A DNA stretch of 64,000 nucleotides from Deltaproteobacteria bacterium. Its GTDB lineage: Bacteria > Myxococcota_A > UBA9042 > DTJE01. The DNA is taken from assembly GCA_029547805.1 (NCBI GenBank), contig JAKPOP010000001.1:1-64000 (forward strand). The letters run 5' to 3'. Both the position numbers and the translations under genes were made by a program. Below, one piece after another: positions 41,983-50,845 of the stretch (its first letter is position 1; every line of letters begins with the position of its first letter). A model generated the notes under the pieces. It did no database searches, had not been told where the DNA came from, and saw only the letters and a program-made list of their open reading frames with translations.

Positions 41983-42001
41983 GGAGGACCTCCCGGGAGC
42001 C

Positions 42002-42892
42002 TCAGAACCGGTAGTTTACCCCGAGGTTCAGGTTCCGGGCATCGGCGGCCCCGGAGGGGGCCACCAGGTTGGAGAGGGAGAAGCCGCCCCAGAGGTCCAC
42101 CGACGGGGTGATGCAATACCCGATGGTCAGGGACAGGGGCAGGACGCCCCGGGCCGGGGGATTGGGGTCCCCGGGCCACTCCCGGAGCACGGACGACGGG
42201 GATGGCTGGATCATGCGCCCGTACCCGAGGCCCAGGTCCAGCCAGAGGGCCGGGATGGGCTGGTAGAGGATCCCGGCATCGACGAAGAAGGAGGCCTGGA
42301 CCGAGGCCCCCTGGTTCTTGTCGGACCGCCCGAAGCCCAGCACGACGTCGGGCCGGAACCGGATGGCCAGCCGACCCGGCAGCAGGGCGTAGCGGATCGG
42401 CAGGCTGCCCCGGATCGCCACCCGGTTGGATCGCAACTGCTCGATGGGGACGAGGGCCGTGACCTCCACGGCGACCCAGGGCGCCAGCCGGAATCCCGCG
42501 AAGACGCCCACGGGACCGAAGTGGTTCCGGGTCCGGGTGTCCCGCTGCAGGGGCCATCCCCCCATCGCCAGGTTGTAGGACTCCACCAGGTCCTTGTTCA
42601 GGTCCATGTTCACGTAGGGGACGAAGAGGCCTCCCTCGATGCCCCGGGCGAGGCCGTAGGCCACCGAGAGGCCCGGCTGGCGGTCCTGGGCCAGGCCGGA
42701 CGACAGTCCGATCAGGCGTCCCTCCTGGCCCCGGTTCAGTCCAATCTCCAGGTCCACCGAGAGTTCGCCGACCCCTTCCGGCAGCACGATGGGGCGGGTG
42801 ACCTGGGCCAGGACCTCCGGCGACAGCAGCAGGGCCGCGAGGCACAGGCCCCAGCGGACGCCCTGGCCGTGGCGGGGAGTTCTGCCCATCAT
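42002..42892 (-). CDS. Outer-membrane barrel protein, paralogue B
   Basis: 296 aa with a signal peptide ending EVLAQ. The mature N-terminus RPIVLPEGVGELSVDLEIGLNRG closely resembles that of the next gene upstream (RPIVLPKGQREANLDVSVGLNRG; both quoted as landmarks), and both proteins share FVDAG, PLSLTIGY-type and terminal RF motifs. These are tandem paralogues. The C-terminal NLGVNYRF fits a barrel-closing strand. Its ATG shares one base with the stop of the upstream paralogue. Porin or transport roles are possible but unproven. Confidence 0.7.
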   Translation of the reverse strand: MMGRTPRHGQGVRWGLCLAALLLSPEVLAQVTRPIVLPEGVGELSVDLEIGLNRGQEGRLIGLSSGLAQDRQPGLSVAYGLARGIEGGLFVPYVNMDLNKDLVESYNLAMGGWPLQRDTRTRNHFGPVGVFAGFRLAPWVAVEVTALVPIEQLRSNRVAIRGSLPIRYALLPGRLAIRFRPDVVLGFGRSDKNQGASVQASFFVDAGILYQPIPALWLDLGLGYGRMIQPSPSSVLREWPGDPNPPARGVLPLSLTIGYCITPSVDLWGGFSLSNLVAPSGAADARNLNLGVNYRF

Positions 42893-43839
42893 CAGAATCG
42901 AATCCGGTTCATCAGGCAGAGGCGCCGCGCGTCATCCGCCTTGCCTTCCTTGGGGATCAGGTTGTCCAGGGAGACGCCCAGGGCCAGGTCCCACTCCGGG
43001 AGGATCGTGTAGCCCATCGTGAAGGTCATCGGGAGCACGCCTCGGTGGAAGGGCCAGGCATCCTGGCCCCAGGCCAGCGAGACGTCCAGAAAGGCCCCGG
43101 CCAGGGCCAGGGTGAACCCCGCATCGACGAAGTAGGACACCAGCACGGTCTCCTGGGGCATGTCGAAGCCCGTGCCCTTCTTTGCGAACCCCACGAGCAG
43201 GTCCGGCTGCACGTGGACCGAGAACAGGCCCCGGCTCAGGATCCACTGGAACGGCAGGCCCAGGCGCAGGGTGGGACGGTTGTTGCCCTCCAGGGAGTCC
43301 GTCGGGACCAGCAGCCCCAGTTCCACGCCGAACTGGGGCACGATGGCGTAGCGGCCATAGATGTAGAGGGGATTCAGGTGTGCCTGCTCGTCGCCGAAGC
43401 GGTAGGGCCATCCTGCGATGCGACGGGTTCCGTTCCCCTCGGGGCCGGGATTGAGCCGGGGGGGGCGGTTCTCGACGGTTCCCGTGGGGGTGGAGAAGGC
43501 GCCCAGATGGGCATCCGAGACGGGGATCGGCGGCCGGACCCGGTAGGCGTCCCCGTGGTGCATCGAGTACTCGAAGGCGAGGCTCAGTCCCAGTTCAAAG
43601 TTCTTGAGGACGCCGGCCCGGAAGTGCAGTCCCGGATACCGGTCGTTGGCCAGGCCGGCGGCGATCCCGAAGTCCTCGCCCCGGTAGCCGCGGTTGAGCC
43701 CGACGCTGACGTCCAGATTGGCCTCCCGCTGGCCCTTCGGCAGCACGATGGGGCGGTCCGAGTAGTAGACGGTCGGTTGCGCCAGGACCAGGGCGGGGGC
43801 AAACAGGGCCCCCAGGCACCAGACGAGCCATCGCCTCAT
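42892..43839 (-). CDS. Outer-membrane barrel protein, paralogue A
   Basis: 315 aa with a signal peptide ending LVLAQ. It is the first gene of the five-gene envelope operon. It shares with its downstream neighbour the RPIVLPKG start, GLNRGYRGEDFG, VELGLLVPTDSLEGNNRP, VSYFVDAGF and a C-terminal NRIRF. About 60 residues in the middle (DAYRVRPPIPVSDAHLGAF onward) are extra relative to the paralogue and may form a long surface loop. A promoter and a perfect inverted repeat lie just upstream. The SD is GAAGGAGCG before ATG. Confidence 0.72.
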   Translation of the reverse strand: MRRWLVWCLGALFAPALVLAQPTVYYSDRPIVLPKGQREANLDVSVGLNRGYRGEDFGIAAGLANDRYPGLHFRAGVLKNFELGLSLAFEYSMHHGDAYRVRPPIPVSDAHLGAFSTPTGTVENRPPRLNPGPEGNGTRRIAGWPYRFGDEQAHLNPLYIYGRYAIVPQFGVELGLLVPTDSLEGNNRPTLRLGLPFQWILSRGLFSVHVQPDLLVGFAKKGTGFDMPQETVLVSYFVDAGFTLALAGAFLDVSLAWGQDAWPFHRGVLPMTFTMGYTILPEWDLALGVSLDNLIPKEGKADDARRLCLMNRIRF

Positions 43840-43877
43840 GGTTCGCTCCTTCTCGGGTCCCCGGAGGGGTGAAAACC

Positions 43878-43893
43878 CGCCTTCGGGAAGGCG
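43878..43893 (-). promoter_or_regulatory. Inverted repeat in the envelope-operon leader
   Basis: CGCCTTC-GG-GAAGGCG is a perfect 7-bp inverted repeat with a 2-base centre. It sits between the predicted -10 box and the first gene, 39-54 bases before the start codon. It could be an operator at the transcription start or a 5' UTR hairpin. Confidence 0.45.
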
Positions 43894-43898
43894 AGGGT

Positions 43899-43927
43899 AT
43901 CGTCCCCCCGGTTCGGCGGGGTGTCAA
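43899..43927 (-). promoter_or_regulatory. Promoter of the beta-barrel operon
   Basis: On the minus strand: TTGACA (43927-43922, perfect), a 17-base spacer, then GACGAT (43904-43899); GATACC two bases further is an alternative -10. It lies 60 bases before the first barrel gene. The gap to the neighbouring lipoprotein gene (43840-43970) holds nothing else. Confidence 0.45.
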
Positions 43928-43970
43928 GGCGAATCACTGGTTTGAGGAAGGCGGGGCATCGGGGGCGGGA

Positions 43971-46364
43971 TCAGCGGACCAGGTCTTCCAGGGATCGGGG
44001 GGCGATGCGGTACTTCCCGTAGTGATACTTCAGGACCCCGACCAGTCGCGTGAAGTGGTCGTTCAACTGGGGGGTGTAGATCGAGGGGGAGGCATAGCAG
44101 ACGTCCTGGACGACCTCGATGCCGGTGCCCACCTGGAACCAGCCGTTCGTGCTGGTGGTCGCGGTCACCGAGACGTCTTCCACGGACACCAGCAGACCCT
44201 CCATCGGCTCCAGGGCCGCGGTGCCCCCGTTGGCCAGCGCCGAGGCCGCAAGGGTCATGGGGTCCGGCACCGGGGCGGTGCCCACGGTCTCCAGGGAGTC
44301 CTTGGCGCTGAACTCGGTCATGCAGTAGTACTCGACGTAGTCCCCGCCGGGGGCCACAAGGTCTCCGACCTTCCAGTCCGTGTTGAGCGACTTCGCCACG
44401 ACCAGCAGCATCCCCCAGGAGTCCGAACCCCGGTCGGTGTCCGCCACGTAGTAGCCATGGAGAGTCTGGGCGGCCGAGAACCGGGGGGTCATCACCACGA
44501 CGGGCTTCAACCGGATGCCCGCCTGGATGGTCTGGTTGCTGTTCGCCGTGCAGCCCGTCGAGGTGGCGCTCTGCTGGAGGTCCCGGACCGAGTAGCGGGT
44601 CTCTCCGGTATCGGTGCCCGGGTCCGCGGGGCTTCCCGGGTCCGCCGGGCTGCCGGGGTCCGTCGCCGGGACGTCGGGGGTCGGTTCCGACACCTCGGGC
44701 GTCGTGGTCGCCAGCACCAGGTCCTGGTCGTGGCGCGGCAGCACCGCATACTTGCCGTAGGCGTAGGTGACGACGCCCACCAGGCGGCTGAAACGGTCCC
44801 CAACCCGGCGCTGATCCGTGTCCTTGTTCATGTAGGAGACCTTGAAGGTGTTGGAGACGATGACGCCCCCGGCCACCGCGAAGGACCCATAGTCCTTGCC
44901 GCTGGCCTGGTCCGGGTTCGCGTCGGTCACCACGACGTCCTGCATCTCCACCAGCACCCCCTCCAGGGATTCAGCGACCGCCGGGTCCTGCGCGGCCAGG
45001 CCCGTGATCTCGGCCTGGGACAGCAGCCGGGGGGCCGGGGGCTCGGCGGTCCCGGTCTTCTGCACCGCCGTCGCCTTGATCTCCGTGAGGCAGTAGAACT
45101 CCACCCAGTCCCCCTGGACCGCCAGCACGTCCCCGGGCTGGAAGGCGGTCCCCTGGGCCACGTCCACGGTCAACATCGTCCCGCCGAAGGGCTCCGCGGT
45201 CCGCTGGCCCAGGTCCGCCACCACGTACCCGTCCAGCTTGTTTGCCGAGGCGACATACTTCGGGGAGAGGACCACCAGCGGCGCGAAGGTGATGCCCTGC
45301 TGGATGGTCTGGATCGACGAGAAGCCCGTGCAGCCGGTGCTCTGGGAGGCATCCTGGATCTGCCGGATCGTCGTCCCCGAGACGGCGGTGTCCGAACCGG
45401 TATCCGGGGGCTCGATGACATCCGGGCCGGTGCCGCTGTCCTCCCCGCCCTCCGGGGGCGTCTGTCCCTCCAGCACCAGGTCCTCCGGGAAGCGGGGTGC
45501 CACCACGTACTCTCCGTAGGAGTACTTCACGATGCCCGTGATGGAGTCGAAGTGGTCCCCGAGCCTCCGGGCATCCGTCGCCTTGCTCATGTACGGAAGG
45601 CCGAAGTCGTTCACCACGACCAGGCCGCCCGTGACCTTGAAGGCCCCGTGGTCCTTTCCGTCAGACCCGTTGTGGGGCGTCTCGATGACCTCGACGTTCC
45701 GCACCTGCACGAGCACGCCCTCCAGGGCCTCGGCCCGGGAGGGGTCCTGGCTGCCCAGGTCCGCGGGGTCGATGACCAGTGGTGCCGGGACCGGCCCCTG
45801 GCCCATCGGGATGGCCGCGGTGACCTTCAGTTGCGTGAAGCAGTAGTACTCCTGATGGTCCACCGTCAACGACAGGAAGTCCCCCAGCGCCCACTCCTCG
45901 AGGTTCAGGTCCGGCGTGACGGTGATGACGGCCCCACGCCAGGCCTCCGACTGGCGCAGGCCCGCATCGGCCACCGCGTAGCCGTAGAGCTTCGGATTGC
46001 CCGTGGTGCTGTCCTTCGAGATCACCCACCGGGGCGAGACGATGACCGCATCCACCGCCAGGCCCGTGCCGCCGTTGACGAACTGGGGGGCAGTGGCACT
46101 GCCGGCCGGCGGGCACTGGACGCTCGTGTCGGACTGCTGGATGGGCGCGATCGTGTTCGCCACGGGCCCGACCTCTCCATCCTCGACCGCCTGATCCTGC
46201 AGGGGGTCCCGACCCCCGTCGGTGGGCCGCACATCACGCCCCCCGTCTTCCGGGAGCAGGACATCCGTCACCCCGTCATCGCTTCCCTGGACCGTCCGCC
46301 CCTCGCATCCGATCCCGACCACCAGTGCCAGCATCACTGCCGCGTACCCTGTCCAACGCTTCAT
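43971..46364 (-). CDS. Lipoprotein with three repeated OB-fold-like domains
   Basis: 797 aa. The lipoprotein signal ends VGIG-C (Cys20) and is followed by an Asp/Gly-rich linker. Three ~200-residue repeats (about 85-300, 340-555, 595-797) share a pattern: a start near IQ(Q/D)...C, then a YxVADxG segment, GDxLxxxxxxxEYYCxT, P.PxxxxxxxL, (A/E)xLEGVLVxVxxV, and a close near GxxxYxYGxYxxxPRxxxDLV. Similar repeats flank bacterial extracellular nucleases (ExeM/NucH-type OB-like or DUF5689-like regions), but no nuclease domain is present here. Linkers between repeats are rich in Pro/Asp/Gly. Function unknown; surface exposure is likely. Confidence 0.72.
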   Translation of the reverse strand: MKRWTGYAAVMLALVVGIGCEGRTVQGSDDGVTDVLLPEDGGRDVRPTDGGRDPLQDQAVEDGEVGPVANTIAPIQQSDTSVQCPPAGSATAPQFVNGGTGLAVDAVIVSPRWVISKDSTTGNPKLYGYAVADAGLRQSEAWRGAVITVTPDLNLEEWALGDFLSLTVDHQEYYCFTQLKVTAAIPMGQGPVPAPLVIDPADLGSQDPSRAEALEGVLVQVRNVEVIETPHNGSDGKDHGAFKVTGGLVVVNDFGLPYMSKATDARRLGDHFDSITGIVKYSYGEYVVAPRFPEDLVLEGQTPPEGGEDSGTGPDVIEPPDTGSDTAVSGTTIRQIQDASQSTGCTGFSSIQTIQQGITFAPLVVLSPKYVASANKLDGYVVADLGQRTAEPFGGTMLTVDVAQGTAFQPGDVLAVQGDWVEFYCLTEIKATAVQKTGTAEPPAPRLLSQAEITGLAAQDPAVAESLEGVLVEMQDVVVTDANPDQASGKDYGSFAVAGGVIVSNTFKVSYMNKDTDQRRVGDRFSRLVGVVTYAYGKYAVLPRHDQDLVLATTTPEVSEPTPDVPATDPGSPADPGSPADPGTDTGETRYSVRDLQQSATSTGCTANSNQTIQAGIRLKPVVVMTPRFSAAQTLHGYYVADTDRGSDSWGMLLVVAKSLNTDWKVGDLVAPGGDYVEYYCMTEFSAKDSLETVGTAPVPDPMTLAASALANGGTAALEPMEGLLVSVEDVSVTATTSTNGWFQVGTGIEVVQDVCYASPSIYTPQLNDHFTRLVGVLKYHYGKYRIAPRSLEDLVR

Positions 46365-46411
46365 CTTGACTCTCCTGCCTGCCGTCTTGGCAGCCTGCCT
46401 GAAACCTCCAC

Positions 46412-46440
46412 CTGATACCAGAAACCGGGGGGGGCGTCAA
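46412..46440 (-). promoter_or_regulatory. Promoter of the three-repeat lipoprotein gene
   Basis: On the minus strand: TTGACG (46440-46435), 17 bases, TATCAG (46417-46412), about 48 bases before the start codon. A small CTGCC/GGCAG inverted repeat lies in the leader at about 46378-46392. Nothing else is seen in 46365-46544. Confidence 0.6.
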
Positions 46441-46544
46441 AGACGGTCTCCCACCCGATCCCACCGGGTCATGAGTCAATCAACCTGACGGGACTGGGAT
46501 TGGAAGGACGTCAGGGACGGGGAGGGGTCAGGCGGATCGCCCGA

Positions 46545-47117
46545 TCACTTGCACTTGTTGAAGTCGTCGAGCTTCGCGGCCTTGAGCTGGCAGTCCACCT
46601 TGGCCTTCGTGGTGCCGCCCTTCACGCACTTGTCGGCGCAGGCCTGCTGGTCCTTCTCGGCCTGGGCCTTCGCCTCCGCCTCGGCCTTCGCCTTCGCGTC
46701 GGCAGCGGCCTTGAGGGCGTCGGCCTTCTGCTTGTTCAGCTCGGCCATCCGGGGGGCGAAGCCCTGGACGGTCTCCTGCTTCTTCTGGTTGCAGGCCTCG
46801 TCGGCCTTCGCGACGTCCTCGGCCTTCGGGGCCTTGGTCTTCTTGTCGACCGGCAGGGCCTCCTTGGCCTTCGCGCACTCCTCCTCGACGGCCTTCAGGG
46901 CCTCGGCCTGCTCGGCCTGCAGGGCCTGCATCTTCTGGGCGAACTCGGCGTTGACCTTCACCGCCGGGTCCTCGGCGGGCGGGGTCGGATTGGCCGCCTT
47001 CTGCAGCTCGGCCGCCTTCGCGCAGGCCTTCTTGCACTCGTCCGGCGTTGCCTTCTTCGCACAGGCCGCGAACGACAGTGCCACCACCGCCACCAGCACG
47101 AACAAGACCTTCCTCAT
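46545..47117 (-). CDS. Small Ala/Lys-rich coiled-coil lipoprotein
   Basis: 190 aa. The signal MRKVLFVLVAVVALSFAAC gives a lipidated Cys19. The mature part is strongly helical, with long Ala/Lys/Glu/Gln heptad-like stretches (ADAKAKAEAEAKAQAEKD) and six further cysteines in CxxxC or CxxxxxxC spacing (DECKKAC, EECAK, EACNQ, QACADKC, VDCQLK). It resembles Lpp-like periplasmic tethers or spacers only in general character. GGAGGAGGTTCGAGAA precedes ATG, and the best promoter in the window lies upstream, so high expression is likely. It is monocistronic. Confidence 0.72.
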   Translation of the reverse strand: MRKVLFVLVAVVALSFAACAKKATPDECKKACAKAAELQKAANPTPPAEDPAVKVNAEFAQKMQALQAEQAEALKAVEEECAKAKEALPVDKKTKAPKAEDVAKADEACNQKKQETVQGFAPRMAELNKQKADALKAAADAKAKAEAEAKAQAEKDQQACADKCVKGGTTKAKVDCQLKAAKLDDFNKCK

Positions 47118-47208
47118 TTCTCGAACCTCCTCCAGAGAATCAACTGGCGACCCCCACCCGAGGGCGCCTTCCGGGTCTCTCTTTCCGAGAAGGCCCAGTT
47201 CGGGGCGG

Positions 47209-47237
47209 ATTATGAACCGGTTGGCAGAGGATGTCAA
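47209..47237 (-). promoter_or_regulatory. Strong promoter of the coiled-coil lipoprotein gene
   Basis: On the minus strand: TTGACA (47237-47232), exactly 17 bases, CATAAT (47214-47209); only one mismatch to consensus in total. The -35 overlaps the stop of the protease-fusion gene by a few bases. Lpp-type lipoproteins commonly have near-consensus promoters. Confidence 0.75.
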
Positions 47238-50200
47238 TCGCTTCGCGCGGGAGGGGGTGCGCCTGCCTCGAAGGGGGCCATCACCTCCCGGATCTGGGGC
47301 CATTCGAGGGTCTCCCGCTGCAGCAGTGCCTTGGCCAGGGCCTCCAGCAGCGGCTTCTCCCGCTCCAGGAGTGCCCGGGCCGCCGTCTCGCCCTCTGCGA
47401 GCCACTCGCGGGTCCTCTCCTGGGCCAGTGTCATCGCATCCTTGGTGGCCGCGGGCGGAAGGCCGTCCAGGGACAGGGGGCCGAACCGGTCATCGAAGCC
47501 GAAACGCGTCACCGCGCTGAAGGCCAGCCTCGTGGCGTGTTCCAGGTCCGAGATGGCGCCGGCGGTCACCTGGGAGAAGTCTCCCGCCAGGCAGATCCGC
47601 TCGGCCTCGCGTCCTGCCAGCGCCACCTCGATCCGGGCCCGGACCTCGTCGCAGGTCAGGTCGTGGCTCTCCTCGTCGGCCAGGGGGGCCATGTAGCCCA
47701 GGGCCCCGGCCTCCGTGGGCACGATGGTCAGCAGGTCGATGCGTCGTCCGTCCATGCGCCGCATGTGGACCAGGGCATGGCCGGCCTCGTGCCAGGCCGT
47801 CAGGCGCTTCTCCCCCTCGCGCTGCACGAACCCCTCCCGGGCCGCCCCAAATCGGACCAGCCGCCGGGCCGCCTGGAGGTCCTCCAGGGTGATCCGGTCC
47901 CGGCCGGCTGCGGCGACGGCGTATCCCGCCTCCCGGACCATGCGGTCCATCTGGGCCGGGGAACACCCCACGGTACCCTCCACCAGGGGCTCCAGGTCCA
48001 CGTCCGTGACCCCCAGTTCCCGCAGCCGCATCTCGAAGAAGACCCGCCGGGCCTCCCGGTCCGGGAGGTCCACGGGCACCACCTCGTCGAACCGCCCCGG
48101 GCGCAGCAGTGCCGGGTCCAGCACGTCCGGGTGGTTGGTGGCCGCCAGCACGAAGACCGTCTGGTCCGACGCCTGGAAGCCGTCCATCGAGGCCAGCAAC
48201 TGGTTCAGCGTGCTGGTCTCCCAACTCCGGGACTCTCCGGTCCGGGCCCGGGCGATGGAATCGATCTCGTCCAGGAAGATGATCGCCGGGGCATAGTCCC
48301 GGGCCTGCCGGAACAGGTCCCGGATCCGCTCCTCCGACTCGCCGATCCACTTGGAGATCATCTCGCTGGCCGAGAGGGACAGGAAGGGAACCCCGGCCTC
48401 GCCAGCCAGCGCCCGGGCCAGCAGGGTCTTGCCGGTCCCCGGAGGGCCTGCCAGCAGGAAGCCCCGGGGTGGCCGCAGGCCAAAGGCCGCCAGAGTCCCC
48501 GGATTCCGGAGCCACTGGACCACCTGGGCCAGCCGCCGTTTCGCCCGGGTCAGGCCCACCACCTGGGCGAAGGTCTCCCGGGGGATGCCCGAGAAACGGA
48601 CCCGTGCCGTCTGGGTCTCGGCGTCCAGGACGACGGACTTCCGGAGGTCATCCAGTGTCGCATCGATGCGGGCGTTCTCCGGGTCCCAGCGGTAGCGGGT
48701 CTCGAAGGAGAGGGTCTTGTGACTCCGGCGGAGGACCTGGACCACCCGCGATCGACGGACCTCGACCAGGACCTCGGCCAGCCGGGCCCGGGCATCCTCC
48801 TGGCGCATGGGATTCGGGTCCTTGAGGTGGAGCGGCAGGAAGGCCCTCGCGCCTCCCCGCTGCAGAACCCTGCGCAGGGTCCGGTCGAACCCGTCCCTGC
48901 GTTCGGGGTCCTCGCTGAACAGGTAGACCGGCACCTGGGACGCGGCCCGTCGAAGGACCTCCAGGGCCCTGAGCCCCGCCTCCACCTCCGGGCTGTCGTC
49001 CCGCTCCGCCAGGCTCAGGTCCAGGAAGGCCACGTCGGGCCGGAATCGCCGGAGTTCGGTCTCGACCTCCTCGGCCTTGCCGACCTGCCGGACCGTCAGC
49101 GGGAAGCCCGATGCCAGCGATTCCACGAGGGGGGGGAGTCGGGGGTCCTCGTCCACCACCAGCACCCGGAGTTCCTGCTCCCGCTCCAGTTTCTCCAGCA
49201 TCCCTCGGGCCTGCGGGGAGGCATCGAGGTGGATGTCGTAGCGGGTCGGGGCGGCCCGGATCAGGTCCTCGCCGCACTCCTCGAAGGATCGCTTCACCAT
49301 CTCGATGGCGAAGGACTCGGCCCGGGCCACGGTCCGGCGGGCGTCCAGCGTCGGCAGCATGGAGGCAAGGAACAGGAAGGTCGCCGCGTCCGAGGCATGG
49401 ACCCGTGGAAGCAGGGGCGTCTCCGACCCCTCCCTGGCGTTTCCGAGCACCCGGTCCATGCTCTGACGCACCAGTTGCAGCAGGTGATGGAGTTCCAGGC
49501 GGTTGAACACCACCGCGCCGCCCTTGGCCAGACGGGAGACGAACTCCGGTGCCAGGGCGGGACGGCCCTCCCCGCCTTCCTGTCCGGCCCCGGGAGCCCC
49601 GAACCGCCGGGCACTCTGCAGGATGTCGAAGACCATCGCCGGGTCTCCGGACATCCCGCCCAGGATGCCGCTCTGGTTGGCCTCCTCGAAGAACTCCCGG
49701 CCCAGGTTCGTCGTGAAGACCAGGAACGTCTCCCGGAAGGAGATCGGCTTCTCCAGGGCCTTGTCCACCACCTCGCCCTTGTCCAGCAACGCCAGCAGGG
49801 ACAGGATCGTGAGGTCGTGGGCCTTCTCGATCTCGTCGAACAGGATCACGCTTCGGGGATGTTCCGCCACGAACCCCGTCAAGGTGCCCGGTCGGCTTCC
49901 CTGGTAGAAGCGCTCGGCCCCGAACAACTGCTCGTGATTCTGGGGCCCCGAGAGGGTGCTCATGTCGAAGCGCCGGTAGCCCCAGGGTTGTCCCTCCACG
50001 TCCCCGAGGACCTGGGCGAAGGTCTCGGCCAGGAGGGTCTTCCCGACCCCCGGTGGTCCCAGGAAGGTGAAGATGCCCCGGGGTCCCTGGCTCGAGGCGG
50101 TCAGCGTGGCCCGGAACCAGGCGTCCACGAGCATCCGGATCGCCTGGTCCTGCCCGAGGACGACCTGACCCAGGCGGCCTGCCAGCATCTCGGCCCGGGA

Positions 50201-50635
50201 CAGGGTCTCCTGGAGCCTCGCCAGCAGGGGACCCTTCGGGTCGGACCGGGCGTTCTGGAAGCGTCCCTGGAGGGGGAGCGACTGGCTCATCAACGTTCGG
50301 ATCAGGACGTCGTGGAGCAGTTGGGAAGAGACCCGGTAGGCCTGATCCACCGCCTTCGCCAGCGTCTCGTCCATCCCCATCTTCTCGGTCACCTCGGGGA
50401 CCTGGGAGGCCCGGGTGCGCACTTCCTCCAGGTCCTCGGGCCACCGGATGTCCTTGGGGGAGACCCCCATCGCCGAGGCCACGGCCCGGGAGACCGATTC
50501 GAGGTCCCGCCGGGCATAGAGCCCGCAGAGCACGTCCTCTGGCGTCATCCGGGATCGTCCGGCGGCCCGGGCGGCCCGCTTGGCCCAGGCCACGATCTCC
50601 TGGGTGATGGGATCAATTGCGTCCGGCTGACTCAT
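47234..50635 (-). CDS. Clp-like AAA+ / receiver / FtsH protease fusion
   Basis: 1133 aa with five parts. (1) ~1-150: helical Clp N-domain-like region. (2) ~155-470: Clp/HslU-type AAA+ with Walker A GPPGVGKT (193-200) and Walker B VILFDE (263-268). (3) ~488-605: response-regulator receiver-like domain with VVDED (D495/E496/D497), phospho-acceptor candidate D539 in DVAFLDL, Ser574 and Lys605. (4) ~690-925: FtsH AAA+ with QVVGL, GPPGTGKT (730-737), IIFLDE and RPGRFDE. (5) ~945-1110: M41 peptidase with zinc motif HEAGH (949-953) and third ligand in TAGAISDLEHAT (Asp1030). FtsH normally has N-terminal membrane helices; none are visible here. All catalytic motifs are intact. Confidence 0.88.
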   Translation of the reverse strand: MSQPDAIDPITQEIVAWAKRAARAAGRSRMTPEDVLCGLYARRDLESVSRAVASAMGVSPKDIRWPEDLEEVRTRASQVPEVTEKMGMDETLAKAVDQAYRVSSQLLHDVLIRTLMSQSLPLQGRFQNARSDPKGPLLARLQETLSRAEMLAGRLGQVVLGQDQAIRMLVDAWFRATLTASSQGPRGIFTFLGPPGVGKTLLAETFAQVLGDVEGQPWGYRRFDMSTLSGPQNHEQLFGAERFYQGSRPGTLTGFVAEHPRSVILFDEIEKAHDLTILSLLALLDKGEVVDKALEKPISFRETFLVFTTNLGREFFEEANQSGILGGMSGDPAMVFDILQSARRFGAPGAGQEGGEGRPALAPEFVSRLAKGGAVVFNRLELHHLLQLVRQSMDRVLGNAREGSETPLLPRVHASDAATFLFLASMLPTLDARRTVARAESFAIEMVKRSFEECGEDLIRAAPTRYDIHLDASPQARGMLEKLEREQELRVLVVDEDPRLPPLVESLASGFPLTVRQVGKAEEVETELRRFRPDVAFLDLSLAERDDSPEVEAGLRALEVLRRAASQVPVYLFSEDPERRDGFDRTLRRVLQRGGARAFLPLHLKDPNPMRQEDARARLAEVLVEVRRSRVVQVLRRSHKTLSFETRYRWDPENARIDATLDDLRKSVVLDAETQTARVRFSGIPRETFAQVVGLTRAKRRLAQVVQWLRNPGTLAAFGLRPPRGFLLAGPPGTGKTLLARALAGEAGVPFLSLSASEMISKWIGESEERIRDLFRQARDYAPAIIFLDEIDSIARARTGESRSWETSTLNQLLASMDGFQASDQTVFVLAATNHPDVLDPALLRPGRFDEVVPVDLPDREARRVFFEMRLRELGVTDVDLEPLVEGTVGCSPAQMDRMVREAGYAVAAAGRDRITLEDLQAARRLVRFGAAREGFVQREGEKRLTAWHEAGHALVHMRRMDGRRIDLLTIVPTEAGALGYMAPLADEESHDLTCDEVRARIEVALAGREAERICLAGDFSQVTAGAISDLEHATRLAFSAVTRFGFDDRFGPLSLDGLPPAATKDAMTLAQERTREWLAEGETAARALLEREKPLLEALAKALLQRETLEWPQIREVMAPFEAGAPPPARSD

Positions 50636-50845
50636 GTCCTGCTCCTGCCTGGTGGTGTCCCCTGGAAGAGGGGAAGATCCCCGCCTCTCTCCCCGCGCCG
50701 CGTCCGGGCCGCGGTGCGCCCCCTGCCTCGCTCTTCGCTGGCCACCCCCGGGCCGATTGTCTCCCGGGGACCGCCGTCCGGGCGGGCGACCATTACGCCA
50801 TGGCAGCGCCGCTGTTCCTCCCCCCGGGTGGCGGGACCGCCTGGG
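50636..50845. other. Gap between the protease fusion and the YbjN-like gene
   Basis: 210 bases on the path from the YbjN-like gene to the protease fusion. I see no gene, terminator hairpin with T-run, or near-consensus promoter. Several GC-rich short inverted repeats occur, such as CCCCGGG with CCCGGGG near 50748-50775. Whether the two genes share a transcript cannot be told. Confidence 0.4.
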
